Source: Takakia lepidozioides
Lineage: Eukaryota; Streptophyta; Takakiopsida; Takakiales; Takakiaceae
DNA length: 60,000 nt
Assembly: GCA_030704615.1 (NCBI GenBank)
Contig: CM060733.1
Span: forward strand, 26,476,001-26,536,000
Reading direction: 5' to 3'
Shown here: positions 35,601 to 47,089 of the stretch, in pieces
Layout: each line of letters opens with the position of its first letter
How positions within the stretch are numbered: the stretch's first letter is position 1
Notes under the pieces: model-generated
What the model saw: the letters and a program-made list of their open reading frames with translations, nothing else
Database searches by the model: none
What the model was told of the DNA's origin: nothing
Translations under genes and position numbers: made by a program

Positions 35601-36142
35601 GGGAGTGTCGTTGAGGCTGAAAAGGGGAAATTTGACCAGGTCATATCCGTTTGTGTTACTTCGAAGGTGTGGGCCAGCCTGCCAGAAGGTCAAAACAGGT
35701 GCATGCTGACATATGAAAGTCTGGCGTCGTGGAGATTGTTGGCTGTGAGGTGGGGATGGGGTTATCATCTTTCCTGGTAAATGAAGATATGATTGACATA
35801 TCTCCTCTCCCATAAACTGTCACATTTCCTATAGGAAGTTCTTGTGACGCCCTTGACATGCTGTTGATGTGAATGAAAGCAGGCTGCAGTAGCAACAATG
35901 GAGAATTCAGGGTGTTTGGATTGGGGCAGAGCATACCATGGAAGAGAACAAGGGGCCCAATAGTTCGTGCAGTTGGGGGAGTTGATGTATGTACTTCCCC
36001 ACACGGCCTTTGCCTCTCTTCACCATCTGTACCGAAGGTGCATAGATGGAACAAATCTCCAGTCTTTTGGTGTGCTCTTGTAATTCTGATATGCCCATAG
36101 ACCCACTTCTCTCTCCTGTCTGTCTTGAGTTCCCCAACAAAA

Positions 36143-39100
36143 ATGAGTTCCCCTCGCCCATGCGGAGGACTTCCAATTAATCACCCCTGTAGACAGAACA
36201 ACCGGGATGACAGGTTGTGGGAAAGAGAAGTGGCACGTGCCCGAGCCCTTGGGCTTTCAAGGATGCCATGCCCATGTGAACGTTGTTTGGGCACTACAAG
36301 TAGATCTGAGGACGGTGTGCGCACACATCTCCTTCACCACAAAAGACATGAAGCATTTCGGGTGTGGATTGGAGATGGACCTGCAGACGAAGACGATGAG
36401 GAGTGGGCACAATTGGACAATGCACACCCCCGAGGGAGCCATACAGACAGGCCAGACGAGGACTATGTCATGGGCGCAGGACAGGAACCAGGCATGGACG
36501 GAGGGGTGGAGACACTCGGAATGTTGCAGGAAGCATTCCACATCACATCATGGACGATGCTGAAGAGGGGGACGGCGCTGCGACAACTGGGGATGGTGAT
36601 GACGCAGGAAATGAAGGCATTCACGTGGGGGAAGGCGTGGAAGGAGGTGGAGATGGAAATGAGAATTCTGCACACATGACACTAGAAGAAGCATGTGTGC
36701 CACTGTACGAGGGATGCAAATCCACAAAGCTTGCTGCCAGCATGCTGTTGATGAACCTGTGCACAACCCACGGTGTGTCAGACCATTTTGTGGACGAGTT
36801 GTTCTCTTTGCTTCGGCTGAACTTGCTTCCACAACCAAATGAAATGCCAAAAAGCTGTCACATGGCCAACAAAATGATTGGGAAGCTCGGCCTCAACTAC
36901 GTGAAAATACATGCATGTCCAAAAGGACATGTACTTTTCAGAAGAGAGTACAAGGACGCTATGGAGTGCCCCAAATGCGGTGCAGCCCGATACCATGATG
37001 TGGGCAGGTTACAACAGCCAGCCAAGGTGTTGAGGCACTTTCCCCTTATCCCCCGTCTATTACGAATGTACAAATGCAAGACCATTAGTGAGCTCATGAC
37101 TTGGCATTCCAGGAATGCCTCAAACGATGGTTTGGTAAGGCATGTCCCAGATTCCCTTGCATGGAAGCATATAGATGCAACTTGGCCCGATTTCGCCGAG
37201 GACCCACGCAATGTGCGATTGGCTGTATCTACGGATGGAGTAAACCCATACGGATCAAAGAGTTGCACATGGTCCACATGGCCCGTGCAGTTGGTGGCAT
37301 ACAACCTGCCACCATGGTTGACAACAAAGAAATTCTTTGTCATGTTGTCTCTCTTGATTCCAGGCAAGGAGTCCGTGACAAATGCAAACATAGATGTGTA
37401 TTTGCAACCATTGATTGAAGAGCTACAGGAACTATGGATTGGAGTTGAAGCTTACGACATTTTGAAACCAGTAGGGCAACGGAGTTTCACCCTCCGTGCC
37501 ATACTCATGTGGTCAATCCACGATTTCCCCGCATATGGCCTTGTTGCGGGTTGCAAGACGAAGGGCTACAAAGGGTGCCCCATTTGTGGGCCCTATGTGG
37601 ATTCACGGCACTCAAAGCCATTAGGGAAGACAATATACATGGGGCATCGACGTTACCTTGCAAGAAACCACCCCTACCGACGAGCAGGCCGACACTTCAA
37701 TGGATGTGTTGAAAAGAGAATGGCACCAAATGCTGTGACACCGGAGGAGACATTGCAATTTGCAAAGGAGAAAGAGGCGTTCATGGAGATTGGAGGGAGA
37801 GAAGGAAGTAGTGCGGATCCAGCCATGTCGCACGGGGTGAAGCGCCGGACAATCCTTTGGGATTTGCCATACTGGAAGGTGCATGAATCCCCCCCCCCAT
37901 TCACTCACTTTCTTTCACATTGTGCTTCCTGGAATTACCTTTACTGTCAGGAGTCCTTCCACCAACTCCTAAGTCAGTGTAACTACTATGCAGTAGATGT
38001 TGAAGTCGTACACCTCACTGTGTAGAGGATCGTGCAGTTGTTGAAAGCAGAATGTAGTAACATGGACAACTTCTGCCACATATTCTACTATTTTTGCCCA
38101 TAGAACTTGGTCTCATGGGAGGACATTTGGCATTTCAGAACCTCTTGCAGCGGTACCTCCTGGACCCCATGCATTGTGAGAAGAACTTCTGCGAGAACAT
38201 TCTGAAGACTATCTTTGGGGAGAAGGATACGATAAACGTACGAAAGGACATGGAGATTGAAGGGATACGGTCACATCTGTGGCTAAGGCCTGATCCAAAT
38301 AGACCAGGCAAAGTGCTCATGCCAGCAGCATCATACGTCCTGACCAAATCAGAGCAAGAGGAATTTTTGAAGACATTGGGAGCCATGAAAGTGCCAACCG
38401 GATTCTCGGGTGCTTTCCAAAAGCATGCCATAAACAAGAAATGGTCGGGGATGAAGTCACATGATCTACACGTGATGATGCAGCAGATTTTGCCAGTGTG
38501 CATTCGGGGTACGATGGCGTCGGGTCCTCGAACAGCCATAATGCGTGTAAGTCGAGTGTTTAGGAAGATTTGTGCGAAGGTGTGGGATCCGAGGGACATT
38601 ACATCGCTGCATGAGGATGTGGCTGTGACCCTATGTTTGCTGGAGAAAGAATTCCCTCCATCATTCTTTGACGTCATGACGCACTTGCTAGTGCATCTTG
38701 TAGAGGAGCTGCATGTGTGTGGGCCCGTAGCCAGCCGTTGGATGTACCCCATGGAGAGGTACATGAAGGATCTGAAGGGGTATGTACGCAACATGGCACG
38801 GCCAGAGGGGAGTATGGCGGAGGGCTACATCCGCGACGAAGCCCTGGGCTTCATGACAGAGTATATGTCTTCATTTGATGCAATACAACGACGGGTGTGG
38901 GACGAGAACGAGGAAGAAGGAGTTGTAGGCGAGGTCCTAGAAGGTGGTGGAACAAAGCGTGCCATGAGCCCGCGCCTTCGGGATGTGGCACATGATTATG
39001 TGCTGAACAACACAACAACCATGACACCATGGAGACAGTGGGTGTAAACTTTACATCCCTCCTGTGCTATTCTTAATGGTCTTTGTATGCATGAATTACA

Positions 39101-40220
39101 TATATATTGTCACAAGTCATTCCGGCCACTATGGGAGTGGGATCGTGTACTAACAGGGTGCTTCAGACGACAACAGAGGGTGTTTCGTAGTTGGTGTTGT
39201 TGCTTGCAAGTGATCATGAAGTAGGCTGCATCACTACAATGTGCTTGAAAGGACACACTCTACATGTGGCATGCATGTACAGTACGGTGTTGGTCAGGGG
39301 GACTGAGTTGCAGCTTCTATTTGGTTTCTGCCAGAAAATACGCAGCGGAGAAGGTCCGCCTGAAAACGGAACGGAGAGCATTTGCAAAAGCATGGCGGAG
39401 GGGCGGTCGTAGGCGCAGATCCCCGGTGGAGTACCCGACAACAATGGAGGAGCTGCAGCCCTTTACAGTGTGGGTCAGATCTGCAATTGCAGTGTACGCA
39501 TCAGAGAACGAGGACCCAGATGAGGGCATGGTGAGTCTGTCATTCCCCCCAGGGCTGATTGCCACTTCGTACCGGTCAATGAAAGCATATGGCAATCACT
39601 ATAGAGTGGACGATGCCAACACCAGCCTCCTGGTGACTTATGACAGCGGAGTGGCATCATTTTTTGAACAAGAGAGTAGGAGCTGTGCACGAGATCGGAA
39701 TCCAATTTCATGCCATGTGCAATATGTAGGAGTGATCAAAGAGATCCTTAAACTAGACTATGGTCTTGTGAAGCCAATTCTATTCCGTTGTTCTTGGGTA
39801 AAAGCCAATATGGTAGGAGAGAATGCCACCATGAAACGGGATGAGTACGGGTTCCTCCTTGCTGATTTCAGAAAAATGCTACCACAAGATGAAGAGCCAT
39901 TCATCTTCCCATCGCAAGTTGAGCAAGTTTTCTTTTCAGATGACATCCATGCGCCGGGATGGAAGGTGGTTCTTCACAAGGACCCCCGGGCCAAACGAGT
40001 CGTTGCCGACGTCCATGATCTGGACCTAGGGGAGAATGCCGACCACGAGGGTCTGAGGGAACCACGAAATCTACCAGATACGGCCGAACCAGTCTCTTTG
40101 GAAGGAGCAGTTACCTTTAATGAGGAAGACATTCCAGGGTTGGTAATTACCGCCAGGCAAATTGCAGATGTGGGTAGTGAAGGGGAAGATTATTTGGATA
40201 CGGATAGTGAGCCCAGCTGA
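36143..40220 (+). CDS. CACTA TNP2-type transposase with DUF4218 and DUF4216 regions
   Basis: Starts MSSPRPCGG at 36143. The N-terminal Transpos_assoc-like segment has CPCERC and a following HLLHHKRHEAFRVW. A one-base frame change near 36535 leads into the main frame up to about 37878. This has a zinc knuckle (KGHVLFRREY-x-x-CPKCGAARY), LAVSTDGVNPYG with the presumed first catalytic Asp, and CPICGP. Exon 38103-39047 has YLLDPMHCEKNFCENIL followed by a DUF4218 stretch (LCLLEKEFPPSFFDVMTHL, CGPVASRWMYPMERYM, NMARPEGSMAEGYI). Exon about 39335-40220 has a DUF4216 stretch (KAYGNHYRVDD, QYVGVIKEILKLDYG, DEYGFLLADF). The intron after 37878 does not join in phase with the next exon, so that splice or the sequence is off by one. 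It would cut the element at its CACTA ends; whether it still works is doubtful. Confidence 0.85.
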
Positions 40221-41754
40221 ATCTCAGTGTCCATTAAGCCAGCAGCTCATAGACGAGAGCTATGCTAAGGACTCTTACTGTCCTTAGAACCCATTTTGTA
40301 CAGTCCTGCTTATAAGCAAGGGCGAGACAGTTAATAGTATCGATAATGTATGGGTATGTGGTCACTGACTGTCTTGTGAACAAACCTTTTTTTGTTCTGC
40401 CCATATTGTTTCTGACATGTGAGGAGAGGATCGTCTTCATGTACGGGAAGTAGACGTGAATGTGTGCATGCATTTTCTGGCCCATCTGCATGCTTTCCAG
40501 GAACAAAGACCAGTGGAATGGGGGGTGTCTCCAAAGGAGCAGGACCGAACGACACCTTTTTGTGCTTCCCTTGCTTTCCTTCTCACCGTTGTTCCATTCT
40601 CCCACCTGCCCAACAGCAGCACTCTCGAAGCAATAGCATGACATATGTTCGCACATGGTCTTCTTCACCAGTGAATGAGCTTTTATGCTACATGTACTGC
40701 CCCGTCCACATTAACGTTGATCCCTGCAAGCACTTGGCAAGACACCCCAGAGCCGCAAATCCAGCAACCACCACAAACACATCTAACTGATTGTAGTGAC
40801 ACGGGAATAGCTCACTTGTAGAGGAATTGAACCTCCAGCCAAATGAATGGCTCTGCCCCTTGTAGCACAAGTGCGATGCAAAAACAAGGTGAGTACAAAA
40901 TGAAGAAGCACTTACGAGGTCCCCATCCCTGGGATGGGCTCCCACTTCTGCTCTGGAACTGTGCAGGCCTGAGTAGCACCAAATTGCATGAATCCTAAGC
41001 CTGAATGTCAAATGCAGGTTTATGTCGCGATGTAGCACGCCATCATCTTACCTGTAGTTTCCAGTTTCACTGGTGTCACATTTGCCTTCAAGTCAACATC
41101 AAAATTAAGTCCACCTATGCGCAAATCGCAGAATCTCTCATGACACCATCTGCGTACCGAAAAACTGGTTTGGCATGATATAATTGTAGTTCACAACCTT
41201 AATGAACGCTTTCAGCCTTTACCTCTCCGTGCGCTCCATCGTGCCTCCATCCAGCACATTTGTAAATGTTGAATGACCAAGAACCCGATGTCACACCGTT
41301 CTGAGAAGCCACTACGCGCGCTCACAGTATACGAAGGCCTTGCCGTGTCAGGATTTGCATTCCCACGTCCCGCCATGTCCGACGCAGCACTTGCATCCTT
41401 GCCAGACAGGCCAGGTGGAGGCAGCATGTATTAAAATATCTATTCCCCCAAGGCCACATTTTGTTTACCTCTTTTTGTGAAAGCCACGTCAGCAAATGTG
41501 CTGCCGAGTCATGGGTGCAATGAATGCGCAGTGGTTCATGGAGTCGTTGAGTCGACTACATATTCACTTTAATGAATAAATATCTTTATTCCATTAATCG
41601 AATTAGGAATGAAAATTTGTAGTCGCATGTGCAGTAATTACAACCACTTGCAATTTTGGCTTTTTCAAATTTTGTCTGTTTCGACTCTCCAGTAGTCCCG
41701 TTTACTACCAAGTGGTTCCCGGAGTGGTCGCGGACATGCAGTCGATTCGAAAAA
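40221..41754. other. CACTA right subterminal region
   Basis: No protein match. Short frames lack family features. Near the end are GAGTCGTTGAGTCGACTAC and CAGTCGATTCG motifs, echoing GACTCATTTTGAGTCG at the left end. Confidence 0.4.
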
Positions 41755-41773
41755 GACACGAATGCTTCTAGTG

Positions 41774-42760
41774 CCTGTCAGTGTCACCCTTCTGTTCAAA
41801 CCCCTTGTCACGCTTCTTAGTGTCACCCTTCTCTTCGGCTACCTCCTCAGTGTCACGATTCTCAGTGTCACCCTTCTCTTTGGCTTCCTTCTCAATGTCA
41901 CCCTTCTCTTCGGCTACCTCCTCAGTGTCACTCTTCTTAGTGTCACCCTTCTCTTCGGCTACCTCCTCAGAGTCACGCATCTCAATGTCACCCTTCTCTC
42001 CGGCTACCTTCTCAGTGTCACTGGTCTCAGTGTCACCCTTCTCTTTGGCCGCATTATCAGTGTCACTCTTCGCAGTGTCACCCTTCTCATCGGGTTCCTT
42101 CCCAGTGTCACTCTGCTGAGTAACAATCTTATGTGTGTCACCCTTGGCAGTGTCTAGATGCTCCGCAACATCCTTCTCTTCGTGACTCTCCACAGTGAAA
42201 CGCTTCTCAGTGTGACCCTGCTTTGTGTCACCCTTCCAACTGACAACCTCCTCGGTGACACCCTTCCCCGTGTCACCCATGTCGATGTCACTCTTCTTTG
42301 CATCAACCTCCTCAATGCCATCCTTGATTGTGTCACCCTTCTCTGCACCCTCCAAGACCGTGTTGACTAGCGGAAGACCGTCATCCATCGCGACTAGTGG
42401 CCGTGGCAAAGGAGTGTCACCTTCCATGACTAGTGGTAGTGGAATGTCATCCATGACAGTGTTACACTCACTGACATCTACCATGTGGGTTGGCTGTGGG
42501 GTGTCACCCCTATCAGTGTAACCCATGTCAATGTCACTCTCAACGGAAGTTGCAGTGTTCACGGGCAATGGTGTGTCACCCACGACAATGTCCCTCACGA
42601 CATTGTCAGCCACGCCGGTATCCGCAGTGTCACCCTGAGGTGCAGTGTAACCCTCCTTCCCTGTTGCTCCTCTCTGCACAGTGTCACCTTGAGGTGCAGT
42701 GTAACCCTCCTTCCCTGTTGCTCCTCTCTGCACAGTGTCACCCTCAGGTGCAGTGTAACC
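41774..42760 (-). repeat. Coding GDT repeat (GGTGACAC units) in the split exon
   Basis: The exon is built of GAGAAGGGTGACAC-type units, giving EKGDT, EEKGDTKKSDTE and related peptides, plus a 63-base unit repeated near 42640-42760 (KEGYTAPQGDTVQRGATG). GGTGACAC and GGTTACAC also form the non-coding repeats of the surrounding MULE, but here stop-forming variants are absent for some 330 codons. Confidence 0.75.
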
Positions 42761-45700
42761 CTCGGTTTCAGGGCATCCTCCCTTTGCAGTGTCACTCTGC
42801 GCATCAATGGGATCCACGAAGGCTGGGTCATTCTGAGAGAGGTTGACCACATGATCCTGACAAAATACTTACATTTCTGCATCGAGGGTTCAACCCAGCA
42901 TCTCCAGATTCAAAGTCATACACAGACTCTGGGTCAAGCGGGTCCCCGATTCTTCGATTAAGACCTTCAAAAGAAATGACTGGGGCTGCGGACAAAGAGG
43001 TTCGCACTTGGGTGTTCCACCTTGATGTATCATCTTCAGTATCAGTATCAGAATTCATGGGCAAATCCCGCGTCAAGTCTGCTAGGTTCACCCCTAAGTG
43101 CAGCTGGGTTGAGTACAATTCACCAACCTGCGACAAAGATACAACGACAGATTGACTTGGAATGATGTCCTCGTCATGTACATCGTCGCTCTGCGGGGCG
43201 GAAATTGGCCCATCGCTCGTCTGCGCGCCCCCTACGCCCCCTGTATCGCATTGTGGAGGGGCCCCATACACAACTTTGTGAAGCTCACGTTGAGCCTCAA
43301 AAAGGTTTTTGAACGCATTGGCGACTTGATTGGCCATGAGCTCGGACTCATCTGCATCGGGGAAAAGACAAAGGTTTTTAGTCGTGGAACAAGGTTTTTG
43401 AAAGTGCAAGGGTTACACTGACTAGGACAAGACAGTGGTTCGGATTACACGATGTGGGTTACACCACCCTGTTAGAGACAGTAGTTTGCAATGGGTTACA
43501 CTACCATGGGTTACACTACTGAGATTACACAACGAGAGGGTAACAAATCTAGGGTAACACAGCGAGGGGTACCATTAGGGGTACACTGATTACAGGGTTA
43601 CATACTCCGAGGGTTACACTGATTACAGGGTTACACACAGCGAGGGTTACACTGAGTACAAGGTTCCACATAGCGAGGGTTACATTGATTACAGGGTTAC
43701 ACACAACAAGGGTTACACTGAGTTACAAGGTTCCACATAGCGAGGGTTACAATGATTACAAGATTACACACAAAGGGATTACACGACGAGAGGGGTGACA
43801 GTGGATGGAGTAACACTTACAGAGATACCAAGGCACTACAGACCCAAGGTCTCTCATATACTGGATGCCCAAACGCGCATTGAAGTCCATTTCTGTTGGT
43901 GATTCGCTGAAGAGGCCACAACACCAAAGCTGGATAAACGATTCTCTCTGTTAGATCGCAAAGTGATGGGCGGCGCGACAACGGCTTGCCTTGCAAAACT
44001 GTATAGCTCCGTTGATCTTAATTGACCGGTCACCCCACTCTTCTGTACTCAAACTCGATCTTAAGTCTTCGAGCTCAGAATCCAAGGTCGCAATTCCGTC
44101 ACCAGGTTGTGCAAAGTACATCAGACTAAAGCCGTAATACTCATCGACTAGGTCCTTCACCTTTGAGGCCGTAAGAGCACTTTCCAGAAGTTCAGTCGTG
44201 AACCCCAACCTGGGATGCGTTTGGGAAACTGACCTGCCATGATTTCTTACATCGTTGTGGGCCAGAATTCTCAAAAGGAGTGGTGGCGGTCCAATGTGCG
44301 GTTTGGTGAGATTCTCCATTTGACTGATCAATCCTTCGGCAAAACCACGAGTGAATTCCAACGGATCTGGAACAACCAAACCTTTGATTCCATCTACAGT
44401 AATAGTGATGACAAGAGGATTTGAAGTTCTGGCATCGTCAAGGTCGGTATTGCCAACAGCTAGTTCGTCCATCGTGTCATCATCATGTGAGGCTTGGCTC
44501 TCTCGATGGACTCGTGTAAGTCTCCCACCTTTTTTCTTTTTCTGCTTTGGCATGTCAGGATGCCCAATGCTCTCTAAATACTCCTTCACCCGATTCAATT
44601 CCTCTATCATTAACGGACCATGATCCGGCTGGGCAGTAAACGCCTTGTGGGCAGCAACAACACTGTCCATATCATCGCTTCTAAGATGATATCGAGCTCC
44701 CTGCGCAATACAGCGTGAGGGGTTACACCAGAGAAAAAGTTACAGCACGAGGGGTTACACATGAAAATGGGTTACAAACAAGATGGGCTACACAGGGTTA
44801 CACAGAGGTGGGTTACACACCATAGGGGTTTTTAAAAGGGGTCCTCTGTAGGTGGGTTACACTCTGGGTTACACGCCACATGAGAGACAGGGGGGGTAAC
44901 ACAAGGGGTTACATGGATAGACAACAACCCAAAATTTGAAAAACAGAGAAATGGCAAGGAATCCAACTTGATTGTCTGTCGATAGGACCCAACTTGATTT
45001 TGCAGCTGTCGCATAGACTGCACCCTCGCCTCGCGCAACAAATTCTTGGAATGTCGGCCAAAACCCCTTCTATTGACATTCGGAAATGGGAACTGAGGAA
45101 TAAGGCCATGCGGTAGCAGAAGGATTGAGCCTGGAGTTCGCTTTCGCAAGATGAACCTTGAGCTCCGGTTTCCCCGGTTTCCAATGTTGATTTTCCTTGC
45201 AATAGGGACAGGTAGAGGCGGGCTCAATCGCCGCTTGTCTCTCTCGTTAGAAACCTGCCGAATAGAAGGACCAGGGACAGAAACAGCAGGAGCACCGGAA
45301 GATGGAACCTCTGTAGCAGAAATAGCCGAAGAAGGTACAACAGCAGGCACTTCAATAGGATCTGCAATCTCACCCAAAGCCACCCTATTTTGCAGAATCC
45401 ATGCATGATATGCATCAACAGAAGAAGCTGGAACAGAATTCATCACATTTTCAACAGCCATGGCATGCTTGAGCTCCGCATCAGGAAACGGTTTTGTTCC
45501 TTTCGGTCTGGCCATACATGCGGTCGTTCCATCGACAATATGCCGATTCAATCTGCTCTTATCTACCTTTACTGCCCCACAATAAGGACATTTGAACTTA
45601 GGCCGGCCCTTTGCTCCCTCCACCTTGGCCTCTCTACACCTGGTGTGGCAATACGCGATCATTGTAGCATGCTCATGCTCAGTGTACCAGAAGCAAACTC

Positions 45701-45770
45701 GTTCGCCATCCCTTTTCAAGTGATCAAATGGAATAGTAGCCTCTCCAGGGAACAAATAACAATCAGCCAT
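41774..45770 (-). CDS. Zinc-finger protein, 5' half of the split Ulp1-like MULE gene
   Basis: The start is MADCYLFPGEATIPF at 45770. An N-terminal C2H2/BED-like finger (FKCPYCGAVKVDKSRLNRH, about residues 55-75) is followed by a low-complexity linker. Exon 2 begins at about 44701 (GARYHLRSDDMDSVV), with a basic patch KQKKKKGGR, and continues with a frame break near 43955 towards 43830. Exon 43351-42873 ends CRN and joins in phase to exon 42856 (DHVVNLSQND), which runs to the CACTA insertion at 41774. That last exon is a long acidic GDT repeat (EVAEEKGDTKKSDTE-like units). The gene would continue at 26341 into the Ulp1 domain. The finger suggests DNA binding and the whole a MULE-encoded protease; function not established. 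Confidence 0.65.
43430..43830 (-). other. Intron of the Ulp1-like gene with GGTTACAC repeats
   Basis: Units such as CGAGGGTTACACTGA and TTACAGGGTTACACA fill the space between coding blocks. The upstream donor is about 43828 (CTCTGTAAGTG on the minus strand) and the acceptor GATGCAG is at 43352. Confidence 0.6.
44702..44940 (-). other. Intron of the Ulp1-like gene with GGTTACAC repeats
   Basis: GGTTACACA-type units lie between the zinc-finger exon and the exon starting GARYHLRSDD. The acceptor TTGCGCAG is clear; the exact donor is uncertain. Confidence 0.55.
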
Positions 45771-45959
45771 GACAAAAGAAAAAGCTGACAAAAGAGAAGA
45801 GAAGAGCAAGAGCAAGAAAAGACAAGACAAGAAAAGACCAAGACTAAGAGAATTCCGAAGAACGCACAACAGGGAGCACGCACAGCAAGGAGGGCAGGAA
45901 GAATATGAAAGGCTGCGAGAAGGGGAAAACTGAACAATGATTAAAGAACGAAGAACGAA

Positions 45960-46660
45960 GCTAGCTAGATGTCACCCGTAAGGCACGTCGGTTAAGCGAA
46001 AGACGACGGTTCATTAAAATCTGGCGGCTTGCAATCAATTATATCCGCACTGACTCACACGTGTATGAGTTGCAATCCCGGTGTCACCCGTAATAACGGA
46101 GTGTAACCCGTAACCCTACACTTGTGAGCGCGACAAACCGGCCGTTACCCGCATGCCAGGCACGTCGAGTGTAAACCCTCCGTCAGGTACCCACATATGA
46201 TGTAACCCTTCGTCACAACCTCATGTACCCCTAGTCTATGTGACTCCCGAACACAACATCGATATAACCCTATCATATCAAACCATTAGTATGCAACCTC
46301 CAGGTAAACATGGTCAATGTAATGCCCCACCCATGTAACCCTAGCCTATGTGGCTCCGCGAGCGCAACATCCACGTAACCCATCAAACATGTCAACCCCA
46401 TCTAAACCTCCATTACTAAATCGTCTACCAAGCTAGCATGTATTGAGAAAGAAAACACCGTGTAATCCCCTGTGTGTAACCATAGCACACGTGAGGTAGT
46501 CATATAAACCATCATACATGTAACCGGTTGACAGTGCTTGCAAAACACGCATGATTCGATACGTATTGCATCCATAATAGCGATGAGTAGGCTGCCCCGG
46601 CTGGTGTGTGAACAAAAGATACACGAGAGGAGAGTGAATGGGCACCCCGTCAAATGAGCG
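45960..46660. repeat. Degenerate GTAACC repeats upstream of the Ulp1-like gene
   Basis: Scattered ATGTAACCC and GTGTAACCC units with long interruptions. The 190 bases between 45771 and 45960 are presumably the 5' UTR and promoter of the minus-strand gene; no clear TATA box was identified. Confidence 0.5.
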
Positions 46661-46960
46661 GCTGCTTGCATGGCTAGACCGAAAGAAACAAAACCCTTTC
46701 CTAATGCGGATCTTAGGAATACCATAGCCATCGGGGACGGTGACAAAACAACAAGAATGACATTGAGAAAGAAAAAGAATAGAGACAACCGTATCAATCG
46801 TAGAGAAAACCGTAGTAATAGATTTGACGGATTGCTGCGCGGAAAGCGTTGTCTTGTATGTTGCTGGGATGACGATACTGAACTGAATGAACTACAAATC
46901 CTTCGCATTGATGTGTGAAGCCGATTGGGCACCATGGAAATTGCAGAAAGCTGATGCCCC
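46660..46960 (+). pseudogene. Inverted partial copy of the MULE zinc-finger exon
   Basis: Encodes MARPKETKPFPNADL, then NRINRRENRSNRF, matching MARPKGTKPFPDAEL and INIGNRGNRSSRF of the gene at 45770. The zinc finger and the middle of the exon are missing and the orientation is opposite. A non-functional duplicate between the gene and the right terminal repeat. Confidence 0.65.
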
Positions 46961-47089
46961 AAAGCAAAAAATCGAGCGAGTTAGGAATCTGAAAAACGGA
47001 TGGAGAGAGCAAATTAGGGTTTCGGCCTCTATTTAAACCTCCATTCGGCCGTCGGATAATTTACACGTGTATGATGTACACGAGGCGGT

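Larger units (their letters stand above)
26342..41773. mobile_element. CACTA (En/Spm) transposon, 15,432 bp
   Basis: Perfect 19-bp terminal inverted repeats CACTAGAAGCATTCGTGTC (26342-26360 and, complemented, 41755-41773) with 3-bp CCT duplications. It encodes a TNP2-type transposase on the plus strand and a Transposase_24-like protein on the minus strand, the two-gene plan of autonomous CACTA elements. It carries secondary insertions of LINE fragments and a PPR pseudogene. It lies in an exon of the Ulp1-like gene: removing it with one CCT restores GDTDR followed by GSTEEVSCDTS in a single frame. The perfect termini suggest a fairly recent insertion, though both internal genes show frame breaks. 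Confidence 0.93.
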
